From Sinorhizobium terangae (GTDB lineage Bacteria > Pseudomonadota > Alphaproteobacteria > Rhizobiales > Rhizobiaceae): DNA of 64,000 nt. The position numbers were made by a program, and so were the translations under genes. Under the pieces are notes generated by a model. That model had not been told where the DNA came from and made no database searches. It saw only the letters and a program-made list of their open reading frames with translations. The stretch lies in contig NZ_CP121659.1 in assembly GCF_029714365.1 (NCBI RefSeq), positions 310,001 to 374,000 on the forward strand, given 5' to 3'. This document shows, in pieces, positions 50,869 to 59,263 of the stretch. The number at the start of each line of letters is the position of its first letter. Positions within the stretch are counted from its first letter, which is position 1.

Positions 50869-51750
50869 TCAGATGAAAATCTGATGCTCCGCCGCCACCA
50901 GTTCCTGCAGAAACGAGACGACGGTGCGCACGCGCACGAGATCGCGTGCGCTTTCGTGATAGGTCGTCCAATAGGCGCGCCGGATGGTTGTTTCCGGCAG
51001 GATGCGTTTGAGCTCGGGGACCTGGCGGGCAATGTAGTTGTGCAGAATGCCGATCCCGGCACTGGAGCGGACCGCTTCCGTCTGTCCCGTGGCGCTCGAA
51101 ATCTCGAAGGAAGCGTCCCAACTGCGCATGATCTCGGCGGAGAAATTGAGTGAGGGCGTGAAGATCAGGTCCTCGACATAGCCGATCCGGCGATGGTCCT
51201 TGAGATCGTCGATCGTTCGAGGTGTACCATAGAGGGCAAGATAATCTGCCGATGCGTAAAGCCCCAGTGTATAATCGGTCAGCTTGGATGAAACGAGACG
51301 TCCCTGTTCCGGGCGCTCGATGGTGATCGCGATATCGGCCTCGCGCTGCGACAGCGAGAAGGAGCGCGGAACGGGAACGAGCTGCAGCTTGAGTTCCGGA
51401 TAGCGCGCCGTAAGCCGCCCGAGGCGTGGCGCCAGGAAGGAGACGCCGAAACCGTCCGGTGCGCCGATGCGCACGGTGCCGGCAATCGCCGTGTCGATCC
51501 GGCCGATCTGCGATTGAGCCGCGAGCATTTCGGTTTCCATGCGTTCGGCGGCGGCAAGGAAGACTTCCCCCTCGGCCGTCAGTTCGCAGCCGTTCGGACG
51601 CCGGACGAGAAGCCTCGTCTTCAGTGTTTCCTCAAGCGCCGTCACCCGGCGGCTGAGGGTGGCGTGATTGATGCCGAGCCGCTTCGAGGCAGCGAGAATT
51701 TGGCCCGTTCGCGCCACCGCGAGAAACACTCTGACATCGTCCCAATCCAC
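50869..51750 (-). CDS. LysR-family transcriptional regulator
   Basis: The 293-residue regulator begins MDWDDVRVFLAVARTGQILA and has a LysR helix-turn-helix (AASKRLGINHATLSRRVTAL, about residues 20-39). The effector domain begins near residue 90 (VRIGAPDGFGVSFLAPRLGR). It is divergent from the methylmalonate-semialdehyde dehydrogenase gene with 114 bases between starts, the usual layout for a LysR regulator and its target. Valine, thymine-derived or inositol-derived intermediates are possible effectors. Confidence 0.9.
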   Translation of the reverse strand: MDWDDVRVFLAVARTGQILAASKRLGINHATLSRRVTALEETLKTRLLVRRPNGCELTAEGEVFLAAAERMETEMLAAQSQIGRIDTAIAGTVRIGAPDGFGVSFLAPRLGRLTARYPELKLQLVPVPRSFSLSQREADIAITIERPEQGRLVSSKLTDYTLGLYASADYLALYGTPRTIDDLKDHRRIGYVEDLIFTPSLNFSAEIMRSWDASFEISSATGQTEAVRSSAGIGILHNYIARQVPELKRILPETTIRRAYWTTYHESARDLVRVRTVVSFLQELVAAEHQIFI

Positions 51751-51803
51751 GCTGCAGCTCCATGGGCTTTAATTTTTGCACAACGGTTCCTGAATATCGG
51801 AAA

Positions 51804-51816
51804 TTGAATTGTTCAA
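51804..51816. promoter_or_regulatory. Possible LysR-type binding site
   Basis: TTGAATTGTTCAA is a 5-3-5 inverted repeat with the T-N11-A form of LysR sites, between the divergent LysR and mmsA genes. Such short sites occur by chance; position is the main support. Confidence 0.35.
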
Positions 51817-51864
51817 ATCGTAGTGCGATCATGGGACCACAATCAAGATCAGGAGGAGCACTCA

Positions 51865-53361
51865 ATGTACGAAATCGGACATTTCATTAACGGCGAGCGT
51901 GTTGCCGGCAAAAGCGGTCGCGTAAGCAACATCTTCAACCCCGCGACCGGTGAGGTTCAGGGGACCGTGGCGCTTGCAAGCGACGCGGAGCTTGCCGCGG
52001 CGGTCGAAAGCGCGAAGGCCGCGCAGCCGAAGTGGGCTGCCACCAATCCGCAGCGCCGCGCTCGCGTTTTCATGAAGTTCGTCCAGCTCCTCAACGAAAA
52101 CATGAACGAGCTGGCCGAGACGCTCTCGCGCGAGCATGGCAAGACGATCGAAGATGCCAAGGGCGACATCGTTCGCGGTCTTGAGGTTTGCGAATTCGTC
52201 ATCGGCGTTCCGCATCTCCAGAAGAGCGAGTTCACCGAGGGCGCCGGCCCGGGCATCGACATGTATTCGATCCGCCAGGCTGTCGGCATCGGTGCCGGCA
52301 TTACCCCGTTCAACTTCCCGGCGATGATCCCGATGTGGATGTTCGCCCCGGCGATCGCCTGCGGCAACGCCTTCATCCTGAAGCCGTCGGAGCGTGACCC
52401 GTCCGTGCCGATCCGCCTTGCCGAACTGATGATCGAGGCTGGTCTGCCTGCCGGTGTGCTCAACGTGGTCAATGGCGACAAGGGCGCGGTCGACGCGATC
52501 CTGACGCATCCGGATATTTCCGCCGTTTCCTTCGTCGGCTCGACCCCGATTGCCCGTTATGTCTACGGCACCGCGGCGATGAACGGCAAGCGCGCCCAGT
52601 GCTTCGGCGGCGCCAAGAACCACATGGTCATCATGCCGGACGCCGATCTCGACCAGGCTGCCAATGCGCTGATCGGCGCCGGTTACGGCTCCGCCGGCGA
52701 GCGCTGCATGGCGATCTCGGTCGCCGTCCCGGTGGGCGAAGAAACCGCAAACCGGCTGATCGACAAGCTGGTGCCGATGGTCGAGAGCCTGCGCATCGGC
52801 CCCTATACCGACGAGAAGGCCGATATGGGGCCGGTCGTCACCAAGGAGGCCGAACAGCGTATCAGGAGCCTGATCGACAGCGGCATCGAGCAGGGCGCGA
52901 AGCTCGTCGTCGACGGCCGCGACTTCAAGCTGCAGGGCTATGAGAACGGCCATTTCATCGGCGGCTGCCTGTTCGACCACGTGACCCCGGACATGGACAT
53001 CTACAAGACGGAGATCTTCGGACCGGTTCTCTCGGTCGTGCGTGCAAAGAACTACGAGGAAGCGCTGTCGCTGCCGATGAAGCACGAGTACGGCAACGGT
53101 GTCGCTATCTACACTCGAGACGGCGATGCAGCGCGCGACTTCGCCTCTCGTATCAACATCGGCATGGTCGGCGTCAACGTGCCGATCCCGGTTCCGCTCG
53201 CCTACCACTCCTTCGGTGGCTGGAAGTCCTCTTCCTTCGGCGATCTCAACCAGCACGGAACGGACTCGTTCAAGTTCTGGACCAAGACGAAAACCATCAC
53301 GTCCCGTTGGCCGTCCGGTATCAAGGATGGCGCCGAGTTCTCCATCCCGACGATGAGGTGA
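51865..53361 (+). CDS. mmsA: Methylmalonate-semialdehyde dehydrogenase (CoA-acylating)
   Basis: The enzyme oxidises methylmalonate semialdehyde (or malonate semialdehyde) to propionyl-CoA (acetyl-CoA) with NAD, in valine, beta-alanine and inositol breakdown. The 498-residue aldehyde dehydrogenase begins YEIGHFINGERVAGKSGRVS, with QCFGGAKNHMVIMPDADLDQ and the catalytic Cys in AGERCMAIS (about residue 286). ATG 51865 is preferred because AGGAGGAGC lies upstream; the frame is open to 51823. A strong terminator follows the gene. Confidence 0.93.
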   Translation: MYEIGHFINGERVAGKSGRVSNIFNPATGEVQGTVALASDAELAAAVESAKAAQPKWAATNPQRRARVFMKFVQLLNENMNELAETLSREHGKTIEDAKGDIVRGLEVCEFVIGVPHLQKSEFTEGAGPGIDMYSIRQAVGIGAGITPFNFPAMIPMWMFAPAIACGNAFILKPSERDPSVPIRLAELMIEAGLPAGVLNVVNGDKGAVDAILTHPDISAVSFVGSTPIARYVYGTAAMNGKRAQCFGGAKNHMVIMPDADLDQAANALIGAGYGSAGERCMAISVAVPVGEETANRLIDKLVPMVESLRIGPYTDEKADMGPVVTKEAEQRIRSLIDSGIEQGAKLVVDGRDFKLQGYENGHFIGGCLFDHVTPDMDIYKTEIFGPVLSVVRAKNYEEALSLPMKHEYGNGVAIYTRDGDAARDFASRINIGMVGVNVPIPVPLAYHSFGGWKSSSFGDLNQHGTDSFKFWTKTKTITSRWPSGIKDGAEFSIPTMR

Positions 53362-53399
53362 GGAACACAAAGATCGCCCAATCTCGGGTCCTCCCATCT

Positions 53400-53425
53400 G
53401 GGCCTCCTTCGGGAGGCCCTTTTTT
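53400..53425 (+). terminator. Rho-independent terminator of mmsA
   Basis: GGGCCTCC (53400-53407) pairs perfectly with GGAGGCCC (53412-53419) across a stable TTCG tetraloop, followed by six T. It lies 38 bases after the stop. Confidence 0.95.
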
Positions 53426-53580
53426 GTTGCATCGGGTGTGGCGGTACAACTAACGTCGCTGCATCGATCGGAGATTCGCGATATCGGGGGATAGCGGCGG
53501 TTTCCGCATGGATGCATTTCGAGTGCGCCGGGCGGACATCTCTTCGCCTGGCGTTTGGAACTCAGCGCGAGGGGGAAATC

Positions 53581-54705
53581 ATGGCATTGAGCGAGCCGGC
53601 AGCGATGCCGGCATATCTTGATCGTCGCAACAATTTCGGCCGCTCGCCGGCAGGCGGCTTCCAGCGCTTGTCCTTTGCCGGCAGCGCCACTGAATATTTC
53701 GGGATCTGGATCGTCAATATCCTGCTGACGATTGTCACGTTCGGCATTTATTCGGCATGGGCGAAGGTTCGCCGCAACCGCTACTTCTACGGCAACACCG
53801 TGCTGCTTGGCCGTGGCTTCGAGTATCACGCCAAGGGTGGCCAGATCCTCATCGGCCGGCTGATCGTGTTCGCCTATCTGATCTTCTACAACGTCGTGCT
53901 CACCGTCATGCCGCTCGCCGGCTTGGTAATCGGCCTGTTGTTCTTCTTCTTCGTGCCGTGGCTCCTTACCCGTGGCTTGCGTTTCAGCGCCCGGGTCACA
54001 AGCTACCGCAACGTGCGCTTCGACTTTGTCGGGCGGACCGGTGGCGCGTTCTTGGCGTTCATCGTCGGTCCGGTGCTTGCAGCGCTGACGCTCGGCATCC
54101 TTGCGCCACTGGCCAGTCGCTGGTCGTACCGCTACATCGGCAACAACCTCCGCTACGGGCGCAAGCCCTTCGCAACCGATCCATCCCTTGGCGCGATCTA
54201 CAAGACCTGGCTGCCGTCAGCGGCGATGATCCTTCTTGGATTGCTGATCATCGGAGTTATCATCGCGATCAATATTACCGCAATGGCGCCATTGATGGAC
54301 GACCCCGACGCAATTTCGGACGAGCTTCAAGCCTCGATCGGGGTGCTGACGGTGTTCATCTATGTTCTGATCTTCGCCGTCTTCGGGACAGCATCCCTGT
54401 TTTACCGTGCGGGGGTGCGGAACGTCGCCTGGTCCGCCACGACCTTCGACGGCAAGCATCGCTTGTTGAGTGATCTCTCCCGGTTTCGCTACACATGGAT
54501 TGCCGTGTCGAACTTCGTCGTCACACTGGTCACCCTCGGCCTGATGCGGCCATGGGCGGCGGTTCGCATGGCCACTTACGTCAACGAGCACACGGCTGTC
54601 CGTTTCGAGGGCGAAGTCGGAGAGATCTTCTCGGCGATCGAGCAGGAGGGGTCTGCTGTCGGGGCGGAGTTCATGGATATTGAAGGTTTCGACTTTGGCT
54701 TCTGA
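53581..54705 (+). CDS. DUF898 (YjgN-family) polytopic membrane protein
   Basis: The 374-residue protein has about eight membrane helices and an internal repeat of the unit helix-W-A-x-V-R-x-x-x-Y. The first copy is near residue 58 (FGIYSAWAKVRRNRYFYGNT) and the second near residue 320 (LGLMRPWAAVRMATYVNEHT). A related YRYIGNNLRYG lies between them. This is the DUF898/YjgN pattern; no transport or enzyme activity is established for the family. ATG 53581 is used because GCGAGGGGGAAA lies upstream, and the open frame to 53512 adds no family sequence. The end overlaps the downstream peptidase gene, so the two are probably made together. Confidence 0.82.
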   Translation: MALSEPAAMPAYLDRRNNFGRSPAGGFQRLSFAGSATEYFGIWIVNILLTIVTFGIYSAWAKVRRNRYFYGNTVLLGRGFEYHAKGGQILIGRLIVFAYLIFYNVVLTVMPLAGLVIGLLFFFFVPWLLTRGLRFSARVTSYRNVRFDFVGRTGGAFLAFIVGPVLAALTLGILAPLASRWSYRYIGNNLRYGRKPFATDPSLGAIYKTWLPSAAMILLGLLIIGVIIAINITAMAPLMDDPDAISDELQASIGVLTVFIYVLIFAVFGTASLFYRAGVRNVAWSATTFDGKHRLLSDLSRFRYTWIAVSNFVVTLVTLGLMRPWAAVRMATYVNEHTAVRFEGEVGEIFSAIEQEGSAVGAEFMDIEGFDFGF

Positions 54706-55753
54706 CAATCCGATCATTGCGCTTGGGGAGTGGCATCCGGCCGGTTCGAGCCGCTCGGTGCCCTCGCGCCTCGCCGAGGCCGGAGAGCGCCTGACGGTAC
54801 ACGACGATGCAGGCGCTGAACTCAGCAACGGCAAGCTGTCGGCTGTCGAGATTTCGCCGCGAGTCGGCGCTGTCCCACGTCGGATCACTTTCCCCGATGG
54901 ATCGCTTTTCGAGACAAGCGACAACGCCGCGATCGATCGGTTCCTCACGCGAAAAGGCCGGGGCAGGGAAGGGATCATCCACCGGATGGAGCGATTTCAT
55001 CCGCGCCTTATCGCCTTTGTCGCCGCTGCCATCCTTTTGGGCACTCTGATCTATCGCCTGGCCTTGCCCGCCCTCGTCGAAGTCGCCGTTGCCGTGACCC
55101 CGCCCGTCGTGCCGCGGATCATGTCGTCGAGCACGCTCGAGGCCCTGGACCGGACAGTGCTCGGCGACTCCGAGCTCGACGAGGCGCGGCGCGGCAGGGT
55201 TCTCGAGGGCTTCCGGGCCATCGCGGCGTTCTCAGGCCGAGGGAAGGAGGACTTTACGCTCAACTTCCGCAAGGGTGGCGCGATCGGTCCCAACGCCTTT
55301 GCCCTGCCGGACGGCACCCTGATCCTAACCGATGAGCTGGTCGAACTGGCCGGCAACGATACGGAGATGATCGTCGGCGTGCTCGCCCATGAAATAGGGC
55401 ATGTCGAACTTAAGCACAGTCTCCGGCAGATCTATCGCGCCGCCGGCGTTGCCGCGCTCATCATGCTGATCGCCGGTGACATCGGCTCCGGCGCTGAGGA
55501 CGTGCTTGTCCAGGGCGGCGGTCTCCTGTCGCTTTCCTACTCACGCTCGGCAGAGGCGGCGGCTGACCGGCATTCGGTCGAGCTGATGTCGAAAGCCGGC
55601 CGAGATCCGACCGCGATCGCGCGCTTCTTCCAACTTATCGAGATGAAGCTCGAGGATCACTCCGAGACAAGCCTATTTTCAACGCATCCCGGTACGCCCG
55701 AGCGGCGTAAGGCGATCCTGGATCTGGCAGCCGAACTGCGGGCGCAGCCGTGA
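54695..55753 (+). CDS. Membrane-anchored M48-family metallopeptidase
   Basis: The product (352 residues from TTG 54695, 357 from TTG 54680) has an N-terminal soluble domain of about 90 residues, one membrane helix (LIAFVAAAILLGTLIYRLAL, about residues 107-126) and an M48 zinc peptidase domain. Zinc ligands are in LAHEIGHVELKHSLRQ (HEIGH near residue 231) and the third ligand is probably the Glu in SRSAEAAADRHSVELM. M48 enzymes cleave misfolded membrane or periplasmic proteins. Both possible starts are TTG, and both lie inside the end of the DUF898 gene, which points to translational coupling. The pair probably works together at the membrane. Confidence 0.85.
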   Translation: MASDNPIIALGEWHPAGSSRSVPSRLAEAGERLTVHDDAGAELSNGKLSAVEISPRVGAVPRRITFPDGSLFETSDNAAIDRFLTRKGRGREGIIHRMERFHPRLIAFVAAAILLGTLIYRLALPALVEVAVAVTPPVVPRIMSSSTLEALDRTVLGDSELDEARRGRVLEGFRAIAAFSGRGKEDFTLNFRKGGAIGPNAFALPDGTLILTDELVELAGNDTEMIVGVLAHEIGHVELKHSLRQIYRAAGVAALIMLIAGDIGSGAEDVLVQGGGLLSLSYSRSAEAAADRHSVELMSKAGRDPTAIARFFQLIEMKLEDHSETSLFSTHPGTPERRKAILDLAAELRAQP

Positions 55754-55818
55754 TCGTCGCGCAAATGAAAACAGCGGGCGTTCGGGCCCGCTGCTTCTAT
55801 CGTCCATAATTACTCCGC

Positions 55819-56862
55819 CTAATCCTGCGGGCCGTCGTTGAAACCGACCTTGTCGACCAGTTCCGAAGCCTTCTTGCGGTTGGCCGCGATATCGGCAAGC
55901 GGCAGCGTATCCGGCTTGATCGTGCCGAAGGACTTGACGATTTCGGAAGGCTCGGCGCCCGGAAGTACCGGGTATTCGAAAACCTGCTCGGCATAGATCT
56001 TCTGCGCTTCGCCTTCGGACAGGAACTCCATCAGCTTGATGGCGTTGTCCTTGTTCGGCGCGTTCTTGGCGAGCGCCATGCCGGAGATGTTGACATGGGT
56101 GCCGCGGTCCTTGCTGTTCGGGAAGAGGACCTTGATGGCCGCCGCCCATTCCTTCTGCTCCGGCTCCCTTTCATTGGTCATCATGAGGCCGACGTAATAG
56201 GTGTTGCCAAGGGCGAGGTCGCATTCACCGGCAAGAATGGCCTTCGCCTGGTCGCGGTCGCCGCCGTCGGGCTTCTTGGCGAGGTTGTTTCTGAGACCCG
56301 TCAGCCACTTCTCCGTTTCGGCTTCGCCATGATGGGCAACCATCGAGGCGAAGAGACCGATATTGTAGGAGTGCTGGCCGTCGCGCGTGCAGATCTTGCC
56401 CTTCCACTTCGGGTCAGCGAGCTTTTCATAGGTGATGTCGTTCTCGGCCACGCGCTCCTTCGAGGCGTAGACGACACGGCCGCGCGTGGTCAGGCCGAAC
56501 CAGTTGCCGTCAGGATCGCGGAAATGCGCCGGGATATCCTTGTTGATCGTCTCGTTGGCGACCGGCTGCGTGACGCCGGCGTCCTTCGCCTCCGTGAGGC
56601 GGCTGATATCGACGGTCAGGATGACGTCGGCAGGGGAGTTTGCGCCTTCCGCCTGGATACGCTCGACGAGACCCTTGTCAAGGAAGAGCACATTGGTGGT
56701 GATGCCGGTCTTCTTGGTAAAGGCGTCCAGCAGCGGCTGAATCAGATCCGGCTGGCGATAGGAATAGATGTTGACCTCGCCGTCCGCCCAGACCGGTGCC
56801 GTCGAAGCAAACAGCGTCGCGGTGATCGACAGCGCCCCGATCATCGTCGTTGACATGCGCAT
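55819..56862 (-). CDS. fbpA: Iron(III) ABC transporter substrate-binding protein FbpA
   Basis: FbpA binds ferric iron in the periplasm. The 347-residue protein has a signal peptide (TMIGALSITATLFASTAPVW, about residues 5-24), the start EVNIYSYRQPDLIQPLLDAF and the twin-tyrosine iron ligand motif LGNTYYVGLM (about residues 208-217). ATG 56862 is preferred because GGAGG lies directly upstream; ATG 56874 would add MEGT. It is divergent from rirA, the iron regulator gene, which fits iron-controlled expression. Its permease is probably the FbpB-like protein at 44.7 kb; no ATPase is found nearby. Confidence 0.88.
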   Translation of the reverse strand: MRMSTTMIGALSITATLFASTAPVWADGEVNIYSYRQPDLIQPLLDAFTKKTGITTNVLFLDKGLVERIQAEGANSPADVILTVDISRLTEAKDAGVTQPVANETINKDIPAHFRDPDGNWFGLTTRGRVVYASKERVAENDITYEKLADPKWKGKICTRDGQHSYNIGLFASMVAHHGEAETEKWLTGLRNNLAKKPDGGDRDQAKAILAGECDLALGNTYYVGLMMTNEREPEQKEWAAAIKVLFPNSKDRGTHVNISGMALAKNAPNKDNAIKLMEFLSEGEAQKIYAEQVFEYPVLPGAEPSEIVKSFGTIKPDTLPLADIAANRKKASELVDKVGFNDGPQD

Positions 56863-56982
56863 GGTGCCCTCCATTTTCGCTTTGCTTGTAACTTAACAAA
56901 ATCAGTCATCTTTTGACGCCGCGCGCACGGACAGTCAACTGCGAAATAGGTGGCCATCCATCAGAAGTGATTTTTGCTGTTT

Positions 56983-57017
56983 TTTGGAATTGTTCCAAAC
57001 TGCGATCCGTCCTATAT
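56983..57017 (+). promoter_or_regulatory. rirA promoter region with a 7-3-7 inverted repeat
   Basis: TTTGGAA-TTG-TTCCAAA (56983-56999) is a perfect inverted repeat. CTATAT at 57012-57017 matches the Sinorhizobium -10 consensus, 37 bases before the rirA ATG, and the inverted repeat covers the expected -35 position. A repressor bound there could control rirA; the classical iron box TGA-N9-TCA is not seen in this space. Confidence 0.5.
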
Positions 57018-57053
57018 GATGAAAACATGAATTTCTCGATTCCGGAGTGAATT

Positions 57054-57518
57054 ATGCGTCTGACGAAGCAAACGAACTACGCGGTTCGCATGCTGATGTA
57101 CTGTGCAGCGAACGGCGAGAAGCTCAGCCGCATCCCTGAGATCGCCAAGGCCTACGGCGTCTCCGAGTTGTTTCTTTTCAAGATATTGCAGCCGCTGACC
57201 AAAGCGGGCCTGGTGGAAACCGTCCGCGGCCGCAATGGCGGTGTACGATTGCCGAAGCCGGCGTCGGAGATCAGCCTCTTCGACGTCGTGAAGGTCACCG
57301 AAGACAGTTTTGCCATGGCGGAATGCTTTGAGGCTGGTGAGATCGACTGTCCGCTGGTGGATAGCTGCGGCCTCAACGCGGCCTTGCGGAAGGCGTTGAA
57401 TGCCTTCTTCGAAGTGCTTCAGGGTTATTCGATCGACGATCTGGTCAAGGCCCGGCCGCAGATCAACTTCCTTCTCGGCCTTGACGGAACGGCACAGGTG
57501 CGCACCTCGGCGGCTTGA
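57054..57518 (+). CDS. rirA: Iron-responsive Rrf2-family regulator RirA
   Basis: RirA is the main iron-responsive repressor of rhizobia, sensing iron through an iron-sulfur cluster. The 154-residue protein has the Rrf2 winged helix start MRLTKQTNYAVRMLMYCAAN, GVSELFLFKILQPLTKAGLV and RGRNGGVRLPKPASEISLFD. The three cluster cysteines are in ECFEAGEIDCPLVDSCGLNA (about residues 91-105). Length and motif order fit RirA rather than IscR or NsrR; adjacency to fbpA supports this. Confidence 0.93.
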   Translation: MRLTKQTNYAVRMLMYCAANGEKLSRIPEIAKAYGVSELFLFKILQPLTKAGLVETVRGRNGGVRLPKPASEISLFDVVKVTEDSFAMAECFEAGEIDCPLVDSCGLNAALRKALNAFFEVLQGYSIDDLVKARPQINFLLGLDGTAQVRTSAA

Positions 57519-57533
57519 TTGTCCGCCCCTCGT

Positions 57534-57557
57534 GGCGGCCGTACTGTTTCGGCCGCC
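57534..57557. terminator. Stem-loop between convergent rirA and response-regulator genes
   Basis: GGCGGCCG (57534-57541) pairs perfectly with CGGCCGCC (57550-57557) across an 8-base loop, one base before the end of the convergent gene. No T-run, so termination efficiency is uncertain. Confidence 0.55.
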
Positions 57558-57558
57558 G

Positions 57559-57948
57559 TTACTCCTCCGGCAAATATTCCCTCAGGATGAATTCGATCGC
57601 CGTCGGGTCGATTTCCGATTTGTCGATGCGAAAATCGGCGCCGTATGCTTCCAGGTTCTGGAAATAGGGGTCGCCCGGCGAGGACGATATGACGCCGATC
57701 GGGCCAATGAAGCCCTGATGCCTCAGTGCGGGAACGGTCTCGCGAAAATCGCCGAGAGGATGTACGAGATTGTCCAGCAGGACCATCGAGACCGGTTTGC
57801 CGGAAAGAAGAAAGGCGATCGCGCTGTCCATCGTCCGGCAGTAGTGCAATTCTATGTCGATGCTGTCCACTTTCCTGATCAGCCCGCTGAGGATCAGGTT
57901 TTCCGCCGGGTTGTCGTCAACGAGCAAGATGTGGGCTTTCCGTGTCAT
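57559..57948 (-). CDS. Single-domain response regulator (receiver only)
   Basis: The 129-residue receiver begins KAHILLVDDNPAENLILSGL with the acidic pair near residues 11-12. The phosphorylation Asp is in SMVLLDNLVHPLGDF (about residue 59), the switch Ser/Thr in VISSSPGDP and the conserved Lys in FRIDKSE (about residue 113). No output domain follows, so it acts through protein contact or as a phosphate sink. The post-Asp segment NLVHPLGDF departs from the common DxxMP pattern. It lies just downstream of a LuxR-type gene on the same strand (81 bases); no kinase is nearby. Confidence 0.85.
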   Translation of the reverse strand: MTRKAHILLVDDNPAENLILSGLIRKVDSIDIELHYCRTMDSAIAFLLSGKPVSMVLLDNLVHPLGDFRETVPALRHQGFIGPIGVISSSPGDPYFQNLEAYGADFRIDKSEIDPTAIEFILREYLPEE

Positions 57949-58029
57949 GACCGTTCACATCCCTGATTGATCGGCGGCCCATGCGGGAAGCATGCCGCTC
58001 GCGTGGCTTTGCCGGCCGCTCCGGCAACT

Positions 58030-58740
58030 TCACTCGATAATCTGTTCTCGTATCGCTTTCGCGACCATTTGCGTCCGGTTGACCACATCGAGCTTCTTGA
58101 GGATCGTTGCGGTATGGGAATTCACGGTGTGTTCCGAGACTGAGACGATCAGGGCGATCTCACTGGCTGTCTTTCCGTGCGAAATCCACTTGAGTATTTC
58201 GGTTTCCCTCGGCGTCAGCCCCATGCCAGCCTTGTTGGCGAGCATTGCCCGATAGAAATAATCGAAGGCCGATGCCGCGCTGTAGCACAGCTCGTAGTGC
58301 TCGCCCTGTTCGATGTCCTCGCCATCGCCGAGAAAGAGCACGGCATAGCGCGCTCCCGTCGTTGCCGCGTTGACTGGCACGCAAAGCAAGAGCTCGAAGC
58401 CGAGTTGGGAAACGAGGCTCTGACCTCTCAGCGCCGGATCATTCGCGCGCCATACCGACGAGATGTTCGAGGCATGCAATGCCTTGTAGACGATGGAGTC
58501 GCCGAAACGGTGACGCTTGTCGTATTCCTCGGTGAGGCCGGAGGGGAGGTCGTGGAGGACCAGACGACTGGAAAGCATGCAGGCGTCATTCTCGTTGCCG
58601 AGTTGCAGGATGCCGAAATGCCCGAAGCCGAAACGCAGCGCCAATGTGTGAAAGATGCGGAAGAAATCCACGCGGTTGAGCGCCTTCTCCAGCTCCTCGT
58701 GAAGGTCGTAGCGCCTGTGATTTTCCTGCAAGACTGCCAC
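58030..58740 (-). CDS. LuxR-family regulator with an autoinducer-type domain (LuxR solo)
   Basis: The 236-residue protein has an N-terminal GAF-like autoinducer-binding-type domain (about residues 10-165) and a C-terminal LuxR helix-turn-helix (GLTPRETEILKWISHGKTAS; EIALIVSVSEHTVNSHTATI). The sequence VLHDLPSGLTEEYDKRHRFG aligns with the ligand pocket of TraR/LuxR, but the usual Trp at the first pocket position appears as Leu, so acyl-homoserine-lactone binding is uncertain. No LuxI-type synthase gene is in the window. It is followed by the response regulator gene and preceded by a long AT-richer space. Confidence 0.85.
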   Translation of the reverse strand: MAVLQENHRRYDLHEELEKALNRVDFFRIFHTLALRFGFGHFGILQLGNENDACMLSSRLVLHDLPSGLTEEYDKRHRFGDSIVYKALHASNISSVWRANDPALRGQSLVSQLGFELLLCVPVNAATTGARYAVLFLGDGEDIEQGEHYELCYSAASAFDYFYRAMLANKAGMGLTPRETEILKWISHGKTASEIALIVSVSEHTVNSHTATILKKLDVVNRTQMVAKAIREQIIE

Positions 58741-59263
58741 GCCGCGGCTATCTCCCTATATCCGCGCGGCAGTTTGCCGGCCAACCTGACATGGACACGA
58801 GCTCCACGTCGCCGGCCAGATCCTTCACATGGATATCACCCACGCCGAATGTTCCCCCCGAAATCCGTATGCATTCTATTGCACGACAGACGTTGTGTTT
58901 CTACTGCACTATTTGGGGGATTTCACGGGATGGCCAAGCGACCCAACTCGCACGATTTGACTCGCCCATGATGCGTCTTTCTGGCGCGTCAGGCGCGAAA
59001 GCGCTGTCAATTTCGTTGTCCAGGCGGTAAACGCGCCCTTGAAGACGGACATCCGCCGAAACGGATGTACCGGGTTCCTGTTGGAAATCGTGGATACTCG
59101 CGCAAGCTCTACTTAAGGAAGAATTTTTCGCATAGACAAATTTCTGCAGTGACTTATTGCATTGCGACGCCAAATGTCGTTCCATCCGCCCTTGACCGGG
59201 TGTAAACGTCATTCCGCGTCAGGAAAAATGCGAGAACAAAAAACAAATCTGGGAAGCAAGCTC
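58741..59263. other. Long divergent intergenic region between the LuxR gene and dppA
   Basis: No convincing gene in 523 bases. A near-perfect direct repeat, TCTATTGCAC (58875-58884) and TCTACTGCAC (58900-58909), lies about 135-170 bases upstream of the LuxR start with 25-base spacing. A CTTGAC at 59191-59196 could be the -35 of dppA, though no good -10 follows. Composition is patchy, suggesting remnants or several regulatory sites. Confidence 0.45.

Noticed and set aside
56863..57053. Iron box TGA-N9-TCA between fbpA and rirA
   Set aside because: I checked each TGA in the space; none is followed by TCA after nine bases. A TCA-N9-TGA occurs but has the wrong orientation.
59191..59220. dppA sigma70 promoter
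   Set aside because: CTTGAC is present at 59191-59196 but no acceptable -10 hexamer lies 16-19 bases downstream, so it is mentioned only within the intergenic note.
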